A DNA stretch of 64,000 nt from Weissella viridescens (GCF_001437355.1 NZ_JQBM01000005.1:26112-90111); one strand, 5' to 3'. Counted from the first letter of the stretch, positions 45,817 through 54,514 are shown. The notes: generated from the sequence alone by a model not told the origin. Numbers and translations: made by a program.

Positions 45817-46244
45817 CGGCCATGCTCACTATCTGGTAGTTTATTATTTTGGGTTTGATAACGCTTATACAAAATAATCGCAATCACTAAAATTAAAATG
45901 GCGCCGCACAGCAAGAGTGTTTTTAAGGCATTGTCATGATATACCAAAATTGATCGGATAATTGCCGTCACAGCCACATAAAGATAATCCTCAAAATGTA
46001 TATTCGCATTACTTGAGAAGTAGTCTTTAATAATCACCAAGAACTCCAAAAACAAAAAAGCGGACAGAATATTTTTTGAAATATCTGTAAAGTCTTCATG
46101 CGTTAAATGCTGAAACAACGGTAAAACCAATTCATAAATACTTAAGGCAAAATAGGCAGCAATGACCAGCCCAAAAATCATCATAAAAACCATGATGACG
46201 TACTCATAGCCTTTCGTAATACGCTTTAAATTCTTTTCACTCAT
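45813..46244 (-). CDS. PsiE-family membrane protein
   Basis: A 143-residue protein with four hydrophobic helices. It resembles the phosphate-starvation-inducible PsiE family in LVIAAYFALSIYELVLPLF, SAFLFLEFLVIIKDYF and HFEDYLYVAVTAIIRSILVYH. The function of PsiE is unknown. It is the first gene of a pair with the 155-residue membrane protein. Confidence 0.75.
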   Translation of the reverse strand: MSEKNLKRITKGYEYVIMVFMMIFGLVIAAYFALSIYELVLPLFQHLTHEDFTDISKNILSAFLFLEFLVIIKDYFSSNANIHFEDYLYVAVTAIIRSILVYHDNALKTLLLCGAILILVIAIILYKRYQTQNNKLPDSEHGR

Positions 46245-46302
46245 GTTTCGGACTACCTCTCATTAAGTTATCGCTACGCATGTGCCCGCAAAATCGCAAA
46301 CA

Positions 46303-46590
46303 CTATGTTTCTTTATTGAATAAGTTTTTAAATAAATCTTGTAGAAATGGGACATTTTCATTTTCAAAAATTACTAATGGAAAAGCCTCAGCGGCACTCG
46401 TTAGTTGCCAGCCCTCTGGCGCCTTAATTTTATCATAGTCTGCGGCAAAGGCAGCTTCATCCCCATATCCTGCTTGTTGATTTTTAACATGCCCACTAAT
46501 TTTAACATCATCACTGGATTTGACAATATAATCCCAACCCAGCTGCGCAAACATTGCCTTGGCTTCACCAATAGCAGGTTCAACTTCCAT
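46303..46590 (-). CDS. Hypothetical acidic protein, 95 residues
   Basis: A soluble acidic protein (MEVEPAIGEAKAMFAQLGWDYIVKSSDDVK...) without signal or membrane segments. The start at 46590 is chosen because GAGGAAACGAAA precedes it; the upstream ATG lacks a clear ribosome binding site. Trp and Asp/Glu-rich stretches (EGWQLTSAAEAFPLVIFENENVPF) suggest a small folded domain. Not recognised. Confidence 0.55.
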   Translation of the reverse strand: MEVEPAIGEAKAMFAQLGWDYIVKSSDDVKISGHVKNQQAGYGDEAAFAADYDKIKAPEGWQLTSAAEAFPLVIFENENVPFLQDLFKNLFNKET

Positions 46591-46673
46591 TTTCGTTTCC
46601 TCGACCTTCATTTCTTAACAATTCCCTATTATAACAAAAGTCATGCTTTGCGTGTACAAAGCTCAATTTACAA

Positions 46674-46703
46674 AAAAAGAATGAATCCCTAGATTCATTC
46701 TTT
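46674..46703 (-). terminator. Terminator after the 77-residue gene
   Basis: Stem AAAGAATGAATC/GATTCATTCTTT with T-runs on both sides. Confidence 0.8.
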
Positions 46704-46936
46704 TACTTTTTGGTATTTTTTGACTGCCATGTTACTTTATTGTGCTTATCAATTGCGATGTCTAAGTCTTGGTCATTTTGGTTCAATAAATACGTAATTG
46801 CCTGACGATCGGATTTACTGGAAAAGGTATCAGCGGGTAACGTCATTTCATTAAAATACTGACCATATTGTTCACGAATTAGTGCCATGACTCTGCCTGC
46901 TTGTTCAATCTGCGCCTGTGTTATCTTAACTGCCAT
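46703..46936 (-). CDS. Hypothetical protein, 77 residues
   Basis: A small soluble protein (MAVKITQAQIEQAGRVMALIREQYGQYF...) that is helical at the start and basic at the end (HNKVTWQSKNTKK). GAGGTACGGCGT precedes the ATG. It has its own terminator. The family is not recognised. Confidence 0.55.
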   Translation of the reverse strand: MAVKITQAQIEQAGRVMALIREQYGQYFNEMTLPADTFSSKSDRQAITYLLNQNDQDLDIAIDKHNKVTWQSKNTKK

Positions 46937-46976
46937 ACGCCGTACCTCGCCTTTCTTTTGCCCCTATCACAATCGC

Positions 46977-47174
46977 TTACTTATGGTGATTGCTCCATTT
47001 TGTGATGCACCACTGAATGAGCCACAAACAAAGCATCACAAATGCAGTTGGTCCAATTATCAAAACTAAAAAGTTTCCATCTACAAAAATATGCCCATAC
47101 CACAATTGGATGATCATCCTTATTGCAATCACAATTCCTAATGCAATTATACCTAACTGACACCATTTTTTCAT
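46977..47174 (-). CDS. Small two-helix membrane protein, 65 residues
   Basis: MKKWCQLGIIALGIVIAIRMIIQLWYG gives one hydrophobic helix, and NFLVLIIGPTAFVMLCLWLIQWCITKW a second, with a short basic end. The ATG at 47174 is preceded by GAGGT at the right distance; a start seven codons upstream is less likely. Not recognised. Confidence 0.55.
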   Translation of the reverse strand: MKKWCQLGIIALGIVIAIRMIIQLWYGHIFVDGNFLVLIIGPTAFVMLCLWLIQWCITKWSNHHK

Positions 47175-47312
47175 GCTTAGTACCTCTTTATCCATCAGCT
47201 TATACGTAGTACTTTAACGTAAGCTAAAAGGATTCAGGTTCTCATTCAGTTCTATTAAAAAATAATTGTTCCAAACCTTCCTGGTTGGACAATCATTTGA
47301 AAAAGCATTTAA

Positions 47313-47735
47313 TTAATTATCAATGTTTGATAGCTCATCATCCAAGGCTCCCGCGAGGTTTGCAATGAACTTCTGAACATTTTCCTCATCTTGTTCGGCA
47401 TCATAGGGATCGTTGTTTGAAGATAGCAACAATGTTTCTTTGTTAATAAATAGAATGGTCTGCTTAATATCACTCATCTTATTAGATAAGTCATAGAATG
47501 AATCCACACCTTGGATAATACTTAGTAGCGCACCAGCCAATGAAACAAAAATCAACAATTTAATGTTGTGTGATGACATTGAAACCAGTACAGGAATTGA
47601 AGAAGATAAGATAATACGTGTCAAATTACTAATTGAAGAATATCGTTGGTATTTTTTCAAAGTCATTTCTAAACGACTCGTTGTGGTATTAGCACGTTCA
47701 ATAATGTCTTCTTTGGTTGGAATTGTTTCATTCAT
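47313..47735 (-). CDS. DUF4231/SLATT-like two-helix membrane protein
   Basis: A 140-residue protein: an N-terminal helical region (residues 1-40, RLEMTLKKYQRYS), two adjacent transmembrane helices (about 42-58 and 62-82, with IILSSSIPVLVSMSS and IKLLIFVSLAGALLSIIQG) and a helical acidic C-terminal part (DLSNKMSDIKQTILFINKETLLL). This plan is that of DUF4231/SLATT proteins, which can be membrane effectors of nucleotide-signalling immunity. No cyclase or SLOG gene is adjacent, so a defence role is only a possibility. The start with GGGGTG is chosen over one nine codons upstream. Confidence 0.6.
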   Translation of the reverse strand: MNETIPTKEDIIERANTTTSRLEMTLKKYQRYSSISNLTRIILSSSIPVLVSMSSHNIKLLIFVSLAGALLSIIQGVDSFYDLSNKMSDIKQTILFINKETLLLSSNNDPYDAEQDEENVQKFIANLAGALDDELSNIDN

Positions 47736-47845
47736 TTTAAGCACCCCTTTTATTGTTATCACATATCATCTGCTTTATTAATCATTAAAGATATTACCAC
47801 ATGTTATTACTATATGAAAACAACTTTAGGCTATCCTTTTTTTAT

Positions 47846-48187
47846 TTAAATCGTCAATTCTGCACTCTCTTTAATCATGTTTATTAATTCATTGACGGTT
47901 AAATCCGTTGCATTGACGTAAACCGTATTCCAATGTTCTTTATTCATATGAAAACCTGGCTCTACTCCCCTGATAAGACGCATTTGTTGCCCATGTTCAA
48001 TTGTTAATTTAAGATCAATCAACAGCTCATCATCCTTTTCAAAGACCATCGCGATGATTTTATCATTACTTTGATGCTTAACGACATGCCAAATAATTTT
48101 TTCATGTCGGGTTGGTTTATTAAATGGAAAACATTCGTATCCATCAGTATGATCTACGACCAGTTCTACTAACTCTGCTAGTTGCAT
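47846..48187 (-). CDS. MmcQ/YjbR family protein
   Basis: A 113-residue protein with the YjbR double-wing fold. The family's characteristic lysine-rich start and EKDDELLIDLKLTIEHGQQMRLIRGVEPGFHMNKEHWNTVYVNA block are present. The family resembles DNA-binding folds, but its function is unproven. A longer frame exists upstream but runs into the tmRNA gene and encodes no family sequence, so the ATG at 48187 (preceded by AGGAAAG) is taken. Confidence 0.82.
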   Translation of the reverse strand: MQLAELVELVVDHTDGYECFPFNKPTRHEKIIWHVVKHQSNDKIIAMVFEKDDELLIDLKLTIEHGQQMRLIRGVEPGFHMNKEHWNTVYVNATDLTVNELINMIKESAELTI

Positions 48188-48251
48188 CGACTTTCCTGCC
48201 TCACTTTTATTGCGAATAAAAAGCCGACTTTTATCAAAGTCGGCTCTAGAG

Positions 48252-48611
48252 TGGAGTCGAGGGGATTCGAACCCCTGTCCTACTATCTCGCTACTAATAC
48301 CTCTACGCTCATAGTCATGCATTTTAAATTTCACAAGTTGCACGCCGCATCACAAAGCGATCAACTTGCTAGATTGATTATCCTCTTCTGCACATCCCCA
48401 ATCGGAGAACATACAGCGCAGATTACTAAATTATTAAACCGTTAACATATCGGCAATCACAATGTGCAACGATCACGCGTGCTGTGTTTTAGGCAGCGAC
48501 GGCGTAGTTATTTGAATTGTTTGCAGTTAATTCAACTGAGTGGTTTATAGGGACACAACCCCTAAGCGCCATACTAGCTCGAACAATACTAGTCGATTCC
48601 AAAACGACCCC
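48252..48611 (-). ncRNA. ssrA: Transfer-messenger RNA (tmRNA)
   Basis: Rescues stalled ribosomes with SmpB. The tRNA-like ends pair as GGGGTCG with CGACTCC, and a T-arm GGGGTTCGAATCCCC lies at the 3' end; CCA is not encoded. The internal reading frame resumes at GCA and encodes ANNSNNYAVAA before TAA, giving the tag (A)ANNSNNYAVAA. A TATAAT lies about 20 bp before the 5' end. The length of about 360 nt is normal. Confidence 0.95.
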
Positions 48612-48614
48612 GTA

Positions 48615-48658
48615 AATATCTGCTATCTTTCCATTATAACAGAACGACAGCAGATATT
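48615..48658. promoter_or_regulatory. Perfect 10-bp inverted repeat around the ssrA -10 element
   Basis: AATATCTGCT (48615-48624) and AGCAGATATT (48649-48658) flank the TATAAT (complement of 48633-48638) of the tmRNA promoter with a 24-bp spacer. It may be an operator for a dimeric regulator or a structure in the primary transcript. Confidence 0.5.
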
Positions 48659-48710
48659 AAATTGTAAAACGTTTTAAACAAAAATTCGTTTTATTTCCCT
48701 AAAAAAACAA

Positions 48711-48739
48711 TTGTCTTTTAAATATAGTTCGTTTATAAT
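48711..48739 (+). promoter_or_regulatory. guaC promoter
   Basis: TTGTCT (48711-48716), 17-bp spacer, TATAAT (48734-48739). It lies inside a longer open frame and shows that translation starts downstream, at 48807. Confidence 0.78.
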
Positions 48740-48806
48740 CAACTATTGGTGGTTTAAATCACCTACTAAAACACAAAACACGAACATTAAACGAGGTGTG
48801 GACATT

Positions 48807-49793
48807 ATGCCAGAGTCAAACGTATTCGATTACGAAGATATTCAACTTATTCCGAAAAAGTGTGTGATTAAGAGCCGTAATGAGGCTGACACAACCATTC
48901 AATTTGGTGACCGTACCTTTAAGTTACCTGTGGTTCCTGCTAATATGCAAACTGTGATTAATGAAAAGTTAGCGATTGAACTTGGTCTAGCGGGTTACTT
49001 TTATGTGATGCACCGTTTTGAACCAGAAACACGTGCGCAATTTATTAAAGATGCACATGCCGCTGGAACATTTGCCTCAATTTCCGTTGGGGTTAAGGAT
49101 GACGAACACGCATTCATCGATCAATTAGCTGCGGAAAACAATATTCCCGAATACGTGACCATCGATATCGCGCACGGTTACAGCGATACGGTTATTGACA
49201 TGATTAAGTACCTAAAAAACAAGTTGCCAGAGTCATTCGTGATTGCCGGTAACGTCGCTACGCCTGATGCTGTGACAGCATTAGAAGACGCTGGTGCCGA
49301 CGCAACGAAGGTTGGGGTCGGTCCTGGAATGTCTTGCATTACGAAGTTGAAGACTGGATTTGGAACTGGTGGTTGGCAATTAGCTGCCATTCAACAATGT
49401 GCCGCCGTTGCTAAAAAGCCAATCGTCGCTGACGGTGGTATCCGTTACAATGGTGATATTGCCAAGTCAATCGCCTTTGGTGCTAGCATGGTTATGATTG
49501 GTTCAATGTTTGCCGGTCACGAAGAAGGTCCCGGTGAAGTGCTTGAAATGGATGGCGCTAAGTACAAGACTTACTTCGGTTCAGCCTCACAATTCCAAAA
49601 GGGCGAATACCGTAACGTCGAAGGTAAGAAGCTCTTCGTCCCATTGCGCGGTAGCATTTATGATACTTTGCGTGAAATGCAAGAAGATTTACAATCAGCA
49701 ATCTCATATGCAGGTGGTCGCGAGTTGCACGACTTAACTAAGGTTGATTCAGTTATTGTTCGTAATACCATCACTAACGGTGACAATCGATAA
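48807..49793 (+). CDS. guaC: GMP reductase
   Basis: Reduces GMP to IMP with NADPH in purine salvage. The 328-residue TIM barrel starts [23 protein letters not shown], carries the catalytic-Cys loop [23 protein letters not shown] and the flap [14 protein letters not shown]. It lacks the CBS domains of IMP dehydrogenase, which supports reductase rather than dehydrogenase. The ATG at 48807 is preceded by ACGAGGTGTGG. I saw no purine riboswitch in the leader of about 60 nt. Confidence 0.94.
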   Translation: MPESNVFDYEDIQLIPKKCVIKSRNEADTTIQFGDRTFKLPVVPANMQTVINEKLAIELGLAGYFYVMHRFEPETRAQFIKDAHAAGTFASISVGVKDDEHAFIDQLAAENNIPEYVTIDIAHGYSDTVIDMIKYLKNKLPESFVIAGNVATPDAVTALEDAGADATKVGVGPGMSCITKLKTGFGTGGWQLAAIQQCAAVAKKPIVADGGIRYNGDIAKSIAFGASMVMIGSMFAGHEEGPGEVLEMDGAKYKTYFGSASQFQKGEYRNVEGKKLFVPLRGSIYDTLREMQEDLQSAISYAGGRELHDLTKVDSVIVRNTITNGDNR

Positions 49794-49799
49794 TAAACG

Positions 49800-49836
49800 A
49801 AAGCGGATTAGGCACACTGGCCTAATCCGCTTTTCT
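49800..49836. terminator. Bidirectional terminator after guaC
   Basis: Stem AAAGCGGATTAGG/CCTAATCCGCTTT between guaC and the converging sigma-factor gene. Confidence 0.88.
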
Positions 49837-50285
49837 TATTTAATATGCTGAGCGATTTCGTTTAGTCGGCGCCGTAATGTTTTACGGTGCATGCTTAATA
49901 GCTGACTGCGCTCACGCAGCGTTAGATCAGGAAAATCTAACACGTTTTGATAAATAGCTTGGAGTTGGTACGGCGTTTTAGCCTTTAACGTGCGCCAAAC
50001 CTCCATATAACAATCTGAATACGTTTCCCCATCAATGTCTGCTGATGGCTCATAACGCGCTTGATGCTGCCATTCCTTGCGTTGCAAGTCGCGTAGGCGC
50101 CAAAGTAACAGTCGAAACAGCTGCTTGTTAGCTTTCGGCGCTAAATCGTGTTGCTTTTGTAATTGCTCCCAAATAATTAATAAGAGTTCTTGAAAATAAT
50201 CATCGTATTGGTTGTCGGCACGCGTTAATCCACTAGCTTTTAACACGCCCCCCACTAAACGTTCGAATTCATGTAATTCCGTCAT
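49836..50285 (-). CDS. ComX/SigH-like alternative sigma factor
   Basis: A 149-residue protein with sigma-70 region 2 (YDDYFQELLLIIWEQLQK, the D-x2-QE core-binding helix, and LFRLLLWRLRDLQRKEWQ) and a C-terminal helix-turn-helix-like region 4 (LTLRERSQLLSMHRKTLRRRLNEIA). Size and layout fit the competence sigma factors of lactic acid bacteria. It would direct RNA polymerase to late competence genes such as comFA-comFC and the prepilin peptidase gene, both in this window. Regulation may act through the leader described separately. Confidence 0.75.
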   Translation of the reverse strand: MTELHEFERLVGGVLKASGLTRADNQYDDYFQELLLIIWEQLQKQHDLAPKANKQLFRLLLWRLRDLQRKEWQHQARYEPSADIDGETYSDCYMEVWRTLKAKTPYQLQAIYQNVLDFPDLTLRERSQLLSMHRKTLRRRLNEIAQHIK

Positions 50286-50623
50286 TCCTGCGACCCCATT
50301 TTATTTAATCAGATTCGCTTATGCCGCTGTTGCATGTTGGCGTAATCTAAATCGCATTCAGGTTATGTTCTACAACATCCAGCCGCACAGACGCTGTTCG
50401 AGTACTACGAAGACTGATTGAGTCATTTATACCCGTCGTGCACGGCATAAGTCAATCTTAGTTGTTTCAATCTTTATCACATCCACAAAAAAAGACCCCC
50501 AGCGCGAATGGGAGCCTTTTCTTTCAAACATGCAGATGTCTCAAATATTTTTTTATAATTAACTCTACAACATTTTGAATAGTTCTATTATAGCTTATTT
50601 TTCGTGAAAAAACCAAAGGAATG
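50286..50623 (-). promoter_or_regulatory. Leader and promoter region of the ComX-like gene
   Basis: A 338-bp gene-free region. Minus-strand TTGACT (50450-50455), 18-bp spacer and TATAAA (50426-50431) predict a leader of about 130 nt. A 9-bp perfect inverted repeat links CTTATGCCG in the promoter spacer with CGGCATAAG near the ribosome binding site (about 50309-50318). The leader also has a GGATGTT/AACATACC-type hairpin. A terminator for the DUF2922 gene lies at 50486-50523. The rest is A/T-rich and unremarkable. Confidence 0.55.
50486..50523 (-). terminator. Terminator upstream of the ComX-like gene
   Basis: Stem AAGGCTCCCA/TGGGGGTCTT (with G-U pairs) followed by a seven-base U-tract on the minus strand. 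It probably ends the DUF1659-DUF2922 transcript. Confidence 0.65.
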
Positions 50624-50866
50624 TTAGAGCTCAATTAAAACTCGGTCACTCAATTGAGTTGAGGCATATGCTGCTTCAACTCGTTTTACCTTGGGCCAGA
50701 GAACCTGTCCCTTAGCGTCAGTCAACCACTTACAAGCAGCCAGCGCTTTCAAAGCTTGCTTCAACGTTTCGGGCGTTAATTGATCATCAGCATGATTCAA
50801 CTTCCACGTGAATTTCTTATCGCCATGTTCTGTATCAAGAATAAAATGAATATTTAATTGCTTCAT
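50624..50866 (-). CDS. DUF2922 protein
   Basis: An 80-residue protein of the DUF2922 type (LNIHFILDTEHGDKKFTWKLNHADDQLTPETLKQALKALAACKWL...). It lies nine bases after the DUF1659 gene; the two families usually occur as such a pair in lactobacilli and bacilli, and their function is unknown. No membrane or signal segments. Confidence 0.75.
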   Translation of the reverse strand: MKQLNIHFILDTEHGDKKFTWKLNHADDQLTPETLKQALKALAACKWLTDAKGQVLWPKVKRVEAAYASTQLSDRVLIEL

Positions 50867-50875
50867 AACACGCTC

Positions 50876-51097
50876 CTATTTCACCAAAGTTTGCTTGGTC
50901 GTTACAATACGATGCACAAAATTTTCTCGTCCTAATTTTTCAAAAATACGACCTAAGGCCAGTAAATCTTCAAACGATGTATTCGGCAATGCGTAGATGT
51001 TACGTGCAATTGGTTCCGTTACCTCTTCTGCATGCACTGTCGTTGGCGAACCAATGTATTGCACTCGCATAACTGGGGCTAACTGCTTCAACTTCAT
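50876..51097 (-). CDS. DUF1659 protein
   Basis: A 73-residue protein (MKLKQLAPVMRVQYIGSPTT...) with the DUF1659 ending LALGRIFEKLGRENFVHRIVTTKQTLV. The ATG at 51097 follows GGAGGAAAGAATT. A longer upstream frame overlaps the RNase Y gene and is not credible. First gene of the DUF1659-DUF2922 pair. Confidence 0.78.
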   Translation of the reverse strand: MKLKQLAPVMRVQYIGSPTTVHAEEVTEPIARNIYALPNTSFEDLLALGRIFEKLGRENFVHRIVTTKQTLVK

Positions 51098-51170
51098 AAT
51101 TCTTTCCTCCGTAAATGTCATGTTGTACGCGTACATGCCATAAACGAAATAAATCCACAGATGGGGACAA

Positions 51171-51204
51171 AAAAACAGACATTCAAATTGAATGTCTGTT
51201 TTTA
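51171..51204 (-). terminator. Terminator after rny
   Basis: Stem AAAAACAGACATTCAA/TTGAATGTCTGTTTTT at the rny stop. Confidence 0.88.
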
Positions 51205-51209
51205 AAAGT

Positions 51210-52772
51210 TTATTTAGCGTATTCGACAGCCCGTGATTCACGGATAACTGTAACTTTAATATGCCCTGGATAATCCAAATCTTTTTCAATTTCTTGTGCA
51301 ATATCATGTGACAAGACTGTTGCTTCCAAATCGGAAATAACAGCTGGTTCAACGATAACACGTACTTCACGTCCCGCTTGAATGGCAAATGATTTCTCAA
51401 CACCACTAAAGCTATTCGCAATTGTTTCTAATTGCTTCAAACGTTGTACATAATTTTCAAGAGATTCAGAACGTGCTCCGGGACGAGCAGCTGAGATTGA
51501 ATCTGCAGCTGCGACAAGTTCAGCAATCACGCTTTCAGGTTCAACGTCACCGTGGTGGGATGCAATTGCATTTATCACCTCAGGACGTTCGTGGTACTTG
51601 GTTGCAATTTCAACACCCAATTCCACGTGTGAACCATCAACATCATGATCAACGGCCTTACCAATATCGTGTAGTAACCCTGCGCGCTTTGCAAGCGTAA
51701 TATCTTCACCTAACTCAGCCGCCAACAGACCAGTTAGTTTTGCAACTTCGATTGAATGGACAAGAACATTTTGACCGTAACTCGTACGATAATTTAAGCG
51801 ACCGACTGTTTTGACTAAGTCTGGGTGCATATTGTGAATACCGAGATCAAAGACAGCTTGTTCTCCGACTTCACGAATATGTTCATCCATTTCCTTACGT
51901 GACTTTTCAACCATCTCTTCAATACGAGCTGGATGAATACGTCCGTCCGCAATTAACTTCTCCAAAGCATTCTTAGCGATTTCACGACGAATTGGATCAT
52001 ATCCACTCAATACAACTGCTTCTGGTGTGTCATCGATAATCACATCAATTCCAGTTGTTGTTTCAAGTGCACGGATATTGCGACCTTCTCGTCCAATAAT
52101 CCGACCCTTCATATCATCATTTGGCAAGTTAACGACAGACACTGTTGATTCAGCAACCATGTCGGCAGCTGAACGTTGAATCGCATCAACCACCAAGTTC
52201 TTGGCATGCTTTTCAGCTTCAGCAGAAGCCTGTGTATCACTTTCCTTAATCATCCGTGCGCGTTCAGAAGCTAAATCATCCTTAGTCTCAGCTAAGATTT
52301 GATTTCTAGCATCTTCACGTGAAAGTTCTGCAACTTCCACTAATTTATCTTCACGCGCATCAAGTAACGCATCCGCCCGTTGCATCTTATCATTGACGCT
52401 CTGACGTTGTTGGTCTAGTTTCTTTTCCTTCTCTGCGATAACTTCTTCTCGTTTTTGAAGAGAAGCATCTTTCCGATCCAATACAGATTCACGACTTACC
52501 AATCGATCTTCTTGACTCTTCACTTCAGAACGACGTTCTTGAAGGTCTTTTTCAATCCGATCTTGGTAACGTTGGCTTTCATCACGAGCTTCGACTAAGG
52601 CAGACTTTTTTGCTTGTTCTGCTTCAATTTCAGCTTGATGCGTAATATCTGTTGCATTTTGGCGTGCATCCGTAAGTTTCTGATTAATTTGCTTATCAGC
52701 ATACTTATAACCGAAAACACCACCAATTACGATTGCGACAAGCGACACAAGAATTATCAAAATGATTTCCAT
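51210..52772 (-). CDS. rny: Ribonuclease Y
   Basis: Membrane-bound endoribonuclease that starts mRNA decay in Firmicutes. The 520-residue protein starts with a transmembrane helix ([26 protein letters not shown]), then a long charged coiled coil (about 30-200), a KH domain ([22 protein letters not shown]) and an HD domain ([21 protein letters not shown], with [19 protein letters not shown]). The start at 52772 is preceded by GGGAG and begins the membrane helix. In many Firmicutes rny follows recA and cinA, which are not seen here. Confidence 0.96.
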   Translation of the reverse strand: MEIILIILVSLVAIVIGGVFGYKYADKQINQKLTDARQNATDITHQAEIEAEQAKKSALVEARDESQRYQDRIEKDLQERRSEVKSQEDRLVSRESVLDRKDASLQKREEVIAEKEKKLDQQRQSVNDKMQRADALLDAREDKLVEVAELSREDARNQILAETKDDLASERARMIKESDTQASAEAEKHAKNLVVDAIQRSAADMVAESTVSVVNLPNDDMKGRIIGREGRNIRALETTTGIDVIIDDTPEAVVLSGYDPIRREIAKNALEKLIADGRIHPARIEEMVEKSRKEMDEHIREVGEQAVFDLGIHNMHPDLVKTVGRLNYRTSYGQNVLVHSIEVAKLTGLLAAELGEDITLAKRAGLLHDIGKAVDHDVDGSHVELGVEIATKYHERPEVINAIASHHGDVEPESVIAELVAAADSISAARPGARSESLENYVQRLKQLETIANSFSGVEKSFAIQAGREVRVIVEPAVISDLEATVLSHDIAQEIEKDLDYPGHIKVTVIRESRAVEYAK

Positions 52773-52897
52773 CTTATATCTCCCGTCTATTTCACAGGAA
52801 GTCCTGATCATAGTTTAATCTGTGCTTGCGCACTAGTATTATTTTAGACTTTTCCACAGTCTCTGTCAATGAATGTGACACGGTATCAGCAATAAAA

Positions 52898-52931
52898 AAA
52901 GACCAAATCCTGGATTAGAATTCGGTCTTTC
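52898..52931 (-). terminator. Terminator after the degenerate P-type ATPase gene
   Basis: Stem AAAGACCRAAT/ATTCGGTCTTT followed by a U-rich end on the minus strand. Confidence 0.75.
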
Positions 52932-52933
52932 GT

Positions 52934-54514
52934 TTATTTAAATTTCATACGTAAACGTAGTCCTAGGGTGACTAAACTGCGAACTAAAATAGCTACAATT
53001 GGCACCATTAGAATAATTGAATTTGAAACGTTTAACAAAATTTCCAAGCCGGCGGTTAGCACAATTAATGCAATCAAGACAAATTGCCAAATCGCCAAAG
53101 TACTATGATCAATTTTATTCAAGCGTCGTGCCGCTTGCCAAATCGCCTTAACATCGACTAACTTGTTGATTACAAAATCTGTTTTTGATTCATCATCAAT
53201 AAAGCTAATCACGACATCGTTTGGCATGTCAGCTGGCAACACCTGGTTCGTAATCAAAGCCGTTGGTTGTGTCTCAGCCCAGTCCCGTTGCATTTGTTGT
53301 TTGCGGTCCGGTGTTAAGCCTGCCTGGCTATCAGTCAAGCTTCGCATCGATTCTTGCACACGTAGCAATGAACCTTGTGTATCTGAACTGGCTACGTGCG
53401 TAGTGATTTTTTGATTCACAAAGAAATTGTCCACATCAATTAACGTTCTAATCAATGGTGCACCAAAGGCGACTGCGCCAATCGCATGACTCCCCTTAAC
53501 CAAAACACTGACTGAATTTCCAAGGTTAATCGTGTCTTTCAACCATTGGCGGTGATAGACATAATTATTCTGTAATGCATTTGTGGCAGAAACCAGCATA
53601 TAAGTGTCGCCTTGAATTGTTCCTTGTAAACCAACGAGTGGTATTACTTCGACGTTCTCAGCTTGGATTGGATAGACCCCCTGATTATGACTATAGGTCA
53701 CCAAAGCTTCAGCATAAAGTCCCCCAACCTCTTGTTCGAGGCCAGCCATAATCCCTAAAACATCTTGAGCACTATAATTGTCATCAATACTATCAACATT
53801 GTAAACGGTCAATTGTCGGCTGGTTAACACACCTGTCTTCTCGACAACCGCTTGCTTAATGTCTTTAATTTGGTCTAAAGCTGCTGGATTATAAATTTTA
53901 ACACGTGCATCGGTCAATGTCTCAATGGCCTCACCACGTGACTGTGAAGCAAAAATCAGCGGCCAACGTGGATCAATGACCAGCAACGAAGCAGTTGCCA
54001 CGGCAAGGCCAATTTGCCAGTCCCAAGTTAACCCAAAGAATAAGAACCCATACACCGCAAAGATAACACTCAGCCATGACAACCGGCGTGCTGATTGCAA
54101 CATGGCACTTGAAACAGGCGCCAAACTTTCAACACGTTGGGTCCAACTTAACGTCAACATGAGTAGCCCAATGCCAAACATCGTAATGGGCAGGGTCACT
54201 GTTTTCAAGGCTGATACGTGCATTGGGTCAAGATACATCCAAAACGTTAAAATAAACCAGGCACTCTGACCCAAAATGGCCACCCAGAGACTTGAAAAGC
54301 CACGCGCTTTTTGGAAACGCCACGCTTGCCAGCTCATTTGCACATCAGCAACAACAAGCAACACCCCTGCTACGAGCAGTAATATCAAAAATAGACTTGA
54401 TTGATTTAAATCAACGGCAACATCCCAGCCCCAAAAGACAGGCATCGATATACCAGCTATTATTGCCAATCCGAACGCAAACATCGCATACCCGCGATAA
54501 TGGATTTGTCGCAT
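52934..54514 (-). CDS. Catalytically degenerate P1B-type ATPase homologue
   Basis: A 526-residue intact ORF with six N-terminal hydrophobic helices (residues 1-185), a soluble part (190-470) and two C-terminal helices. The soluble part aligns by eye with the P and N domains of the CopB-type ATPase encoded at 55354-57666, but every catalytic signature is altered. The phosphorylated Asp of DKTGTLT is Glu (EKTGVLT, Glu225), CPH is replaced by IDP at 180-182, STHPLA by GGLYAE, and GDGVND by TNQVLP. The TGES actuator domain is missing. It cannot work as an ATPase. GAGGTGCAGCA precedes the ATG, only 26 bp after the tRNA-array terminator, leaving no room for its own promoter. Confidence 0.85.
   Translation of the reverse strand: MRQIHYRGYAMFAFGLAIIAGISMPVFWGWDVAVDLNQSSLFLILLLVAGVLLVVADVQMSWQAWRFQKARGFSSLWVAILGQSAWFILTFWMYLDPMHVSALKTVTLPITMFGIGLLMLTLSWTQRVESLAPVSSAMLQSARRLSWLSVIFAVYGFLFFGLTWDWQIGLAVATASLLVIDPRWPLIFASQSRGEAIETLTDARVKIYNPAALDQIKDIKQAVVEKTGVLTSRQLTVYNVDSIDDNYSAQDVLGIMAGLEQEVGGLYAEALVTYSHNQGVYPIQAENVEVIPLVGLQGTIQGDTYMLVSATNALQNNYVYHRQWLKDTINLGNSVSVLVKGSHAIGAVAFGAPLIRTLIDVDNFFVNQKITTHVASSDTQGSLLRVQESMRSLTDSQAGLTPDRKQQMQRDWAETQPTALITNQVLPADMPNDVVISFIDDESKTDFVINKLVDVKAIWQAARRLNKIDHSTLAIWQFVLIALIVLTAGLEILLNVSNSIILMVPIVAILVRSLVTLGLRLRMKFK

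Noticed and set aside
48188..48343. N-terminal extension of the YjbR-family protein
   Set aside because: It reads into the 3' end of tmRNA and encodes no family sequence; a good start exists at 48187.
48663..48678. Possible cre site (GTAAAACGTTTTAA) between ssrA and guaC
   Set aside because: It is palindromic but misses the TG and CA ends of the CcpA consensus, with two or three mismatches.
48711..48806. N-terminal 32-residue extension of GuaC
   Set aside because: The region contains the guaC promoter (TTGTCT-17-TATAAT), so it cannot be translated from that transcript.
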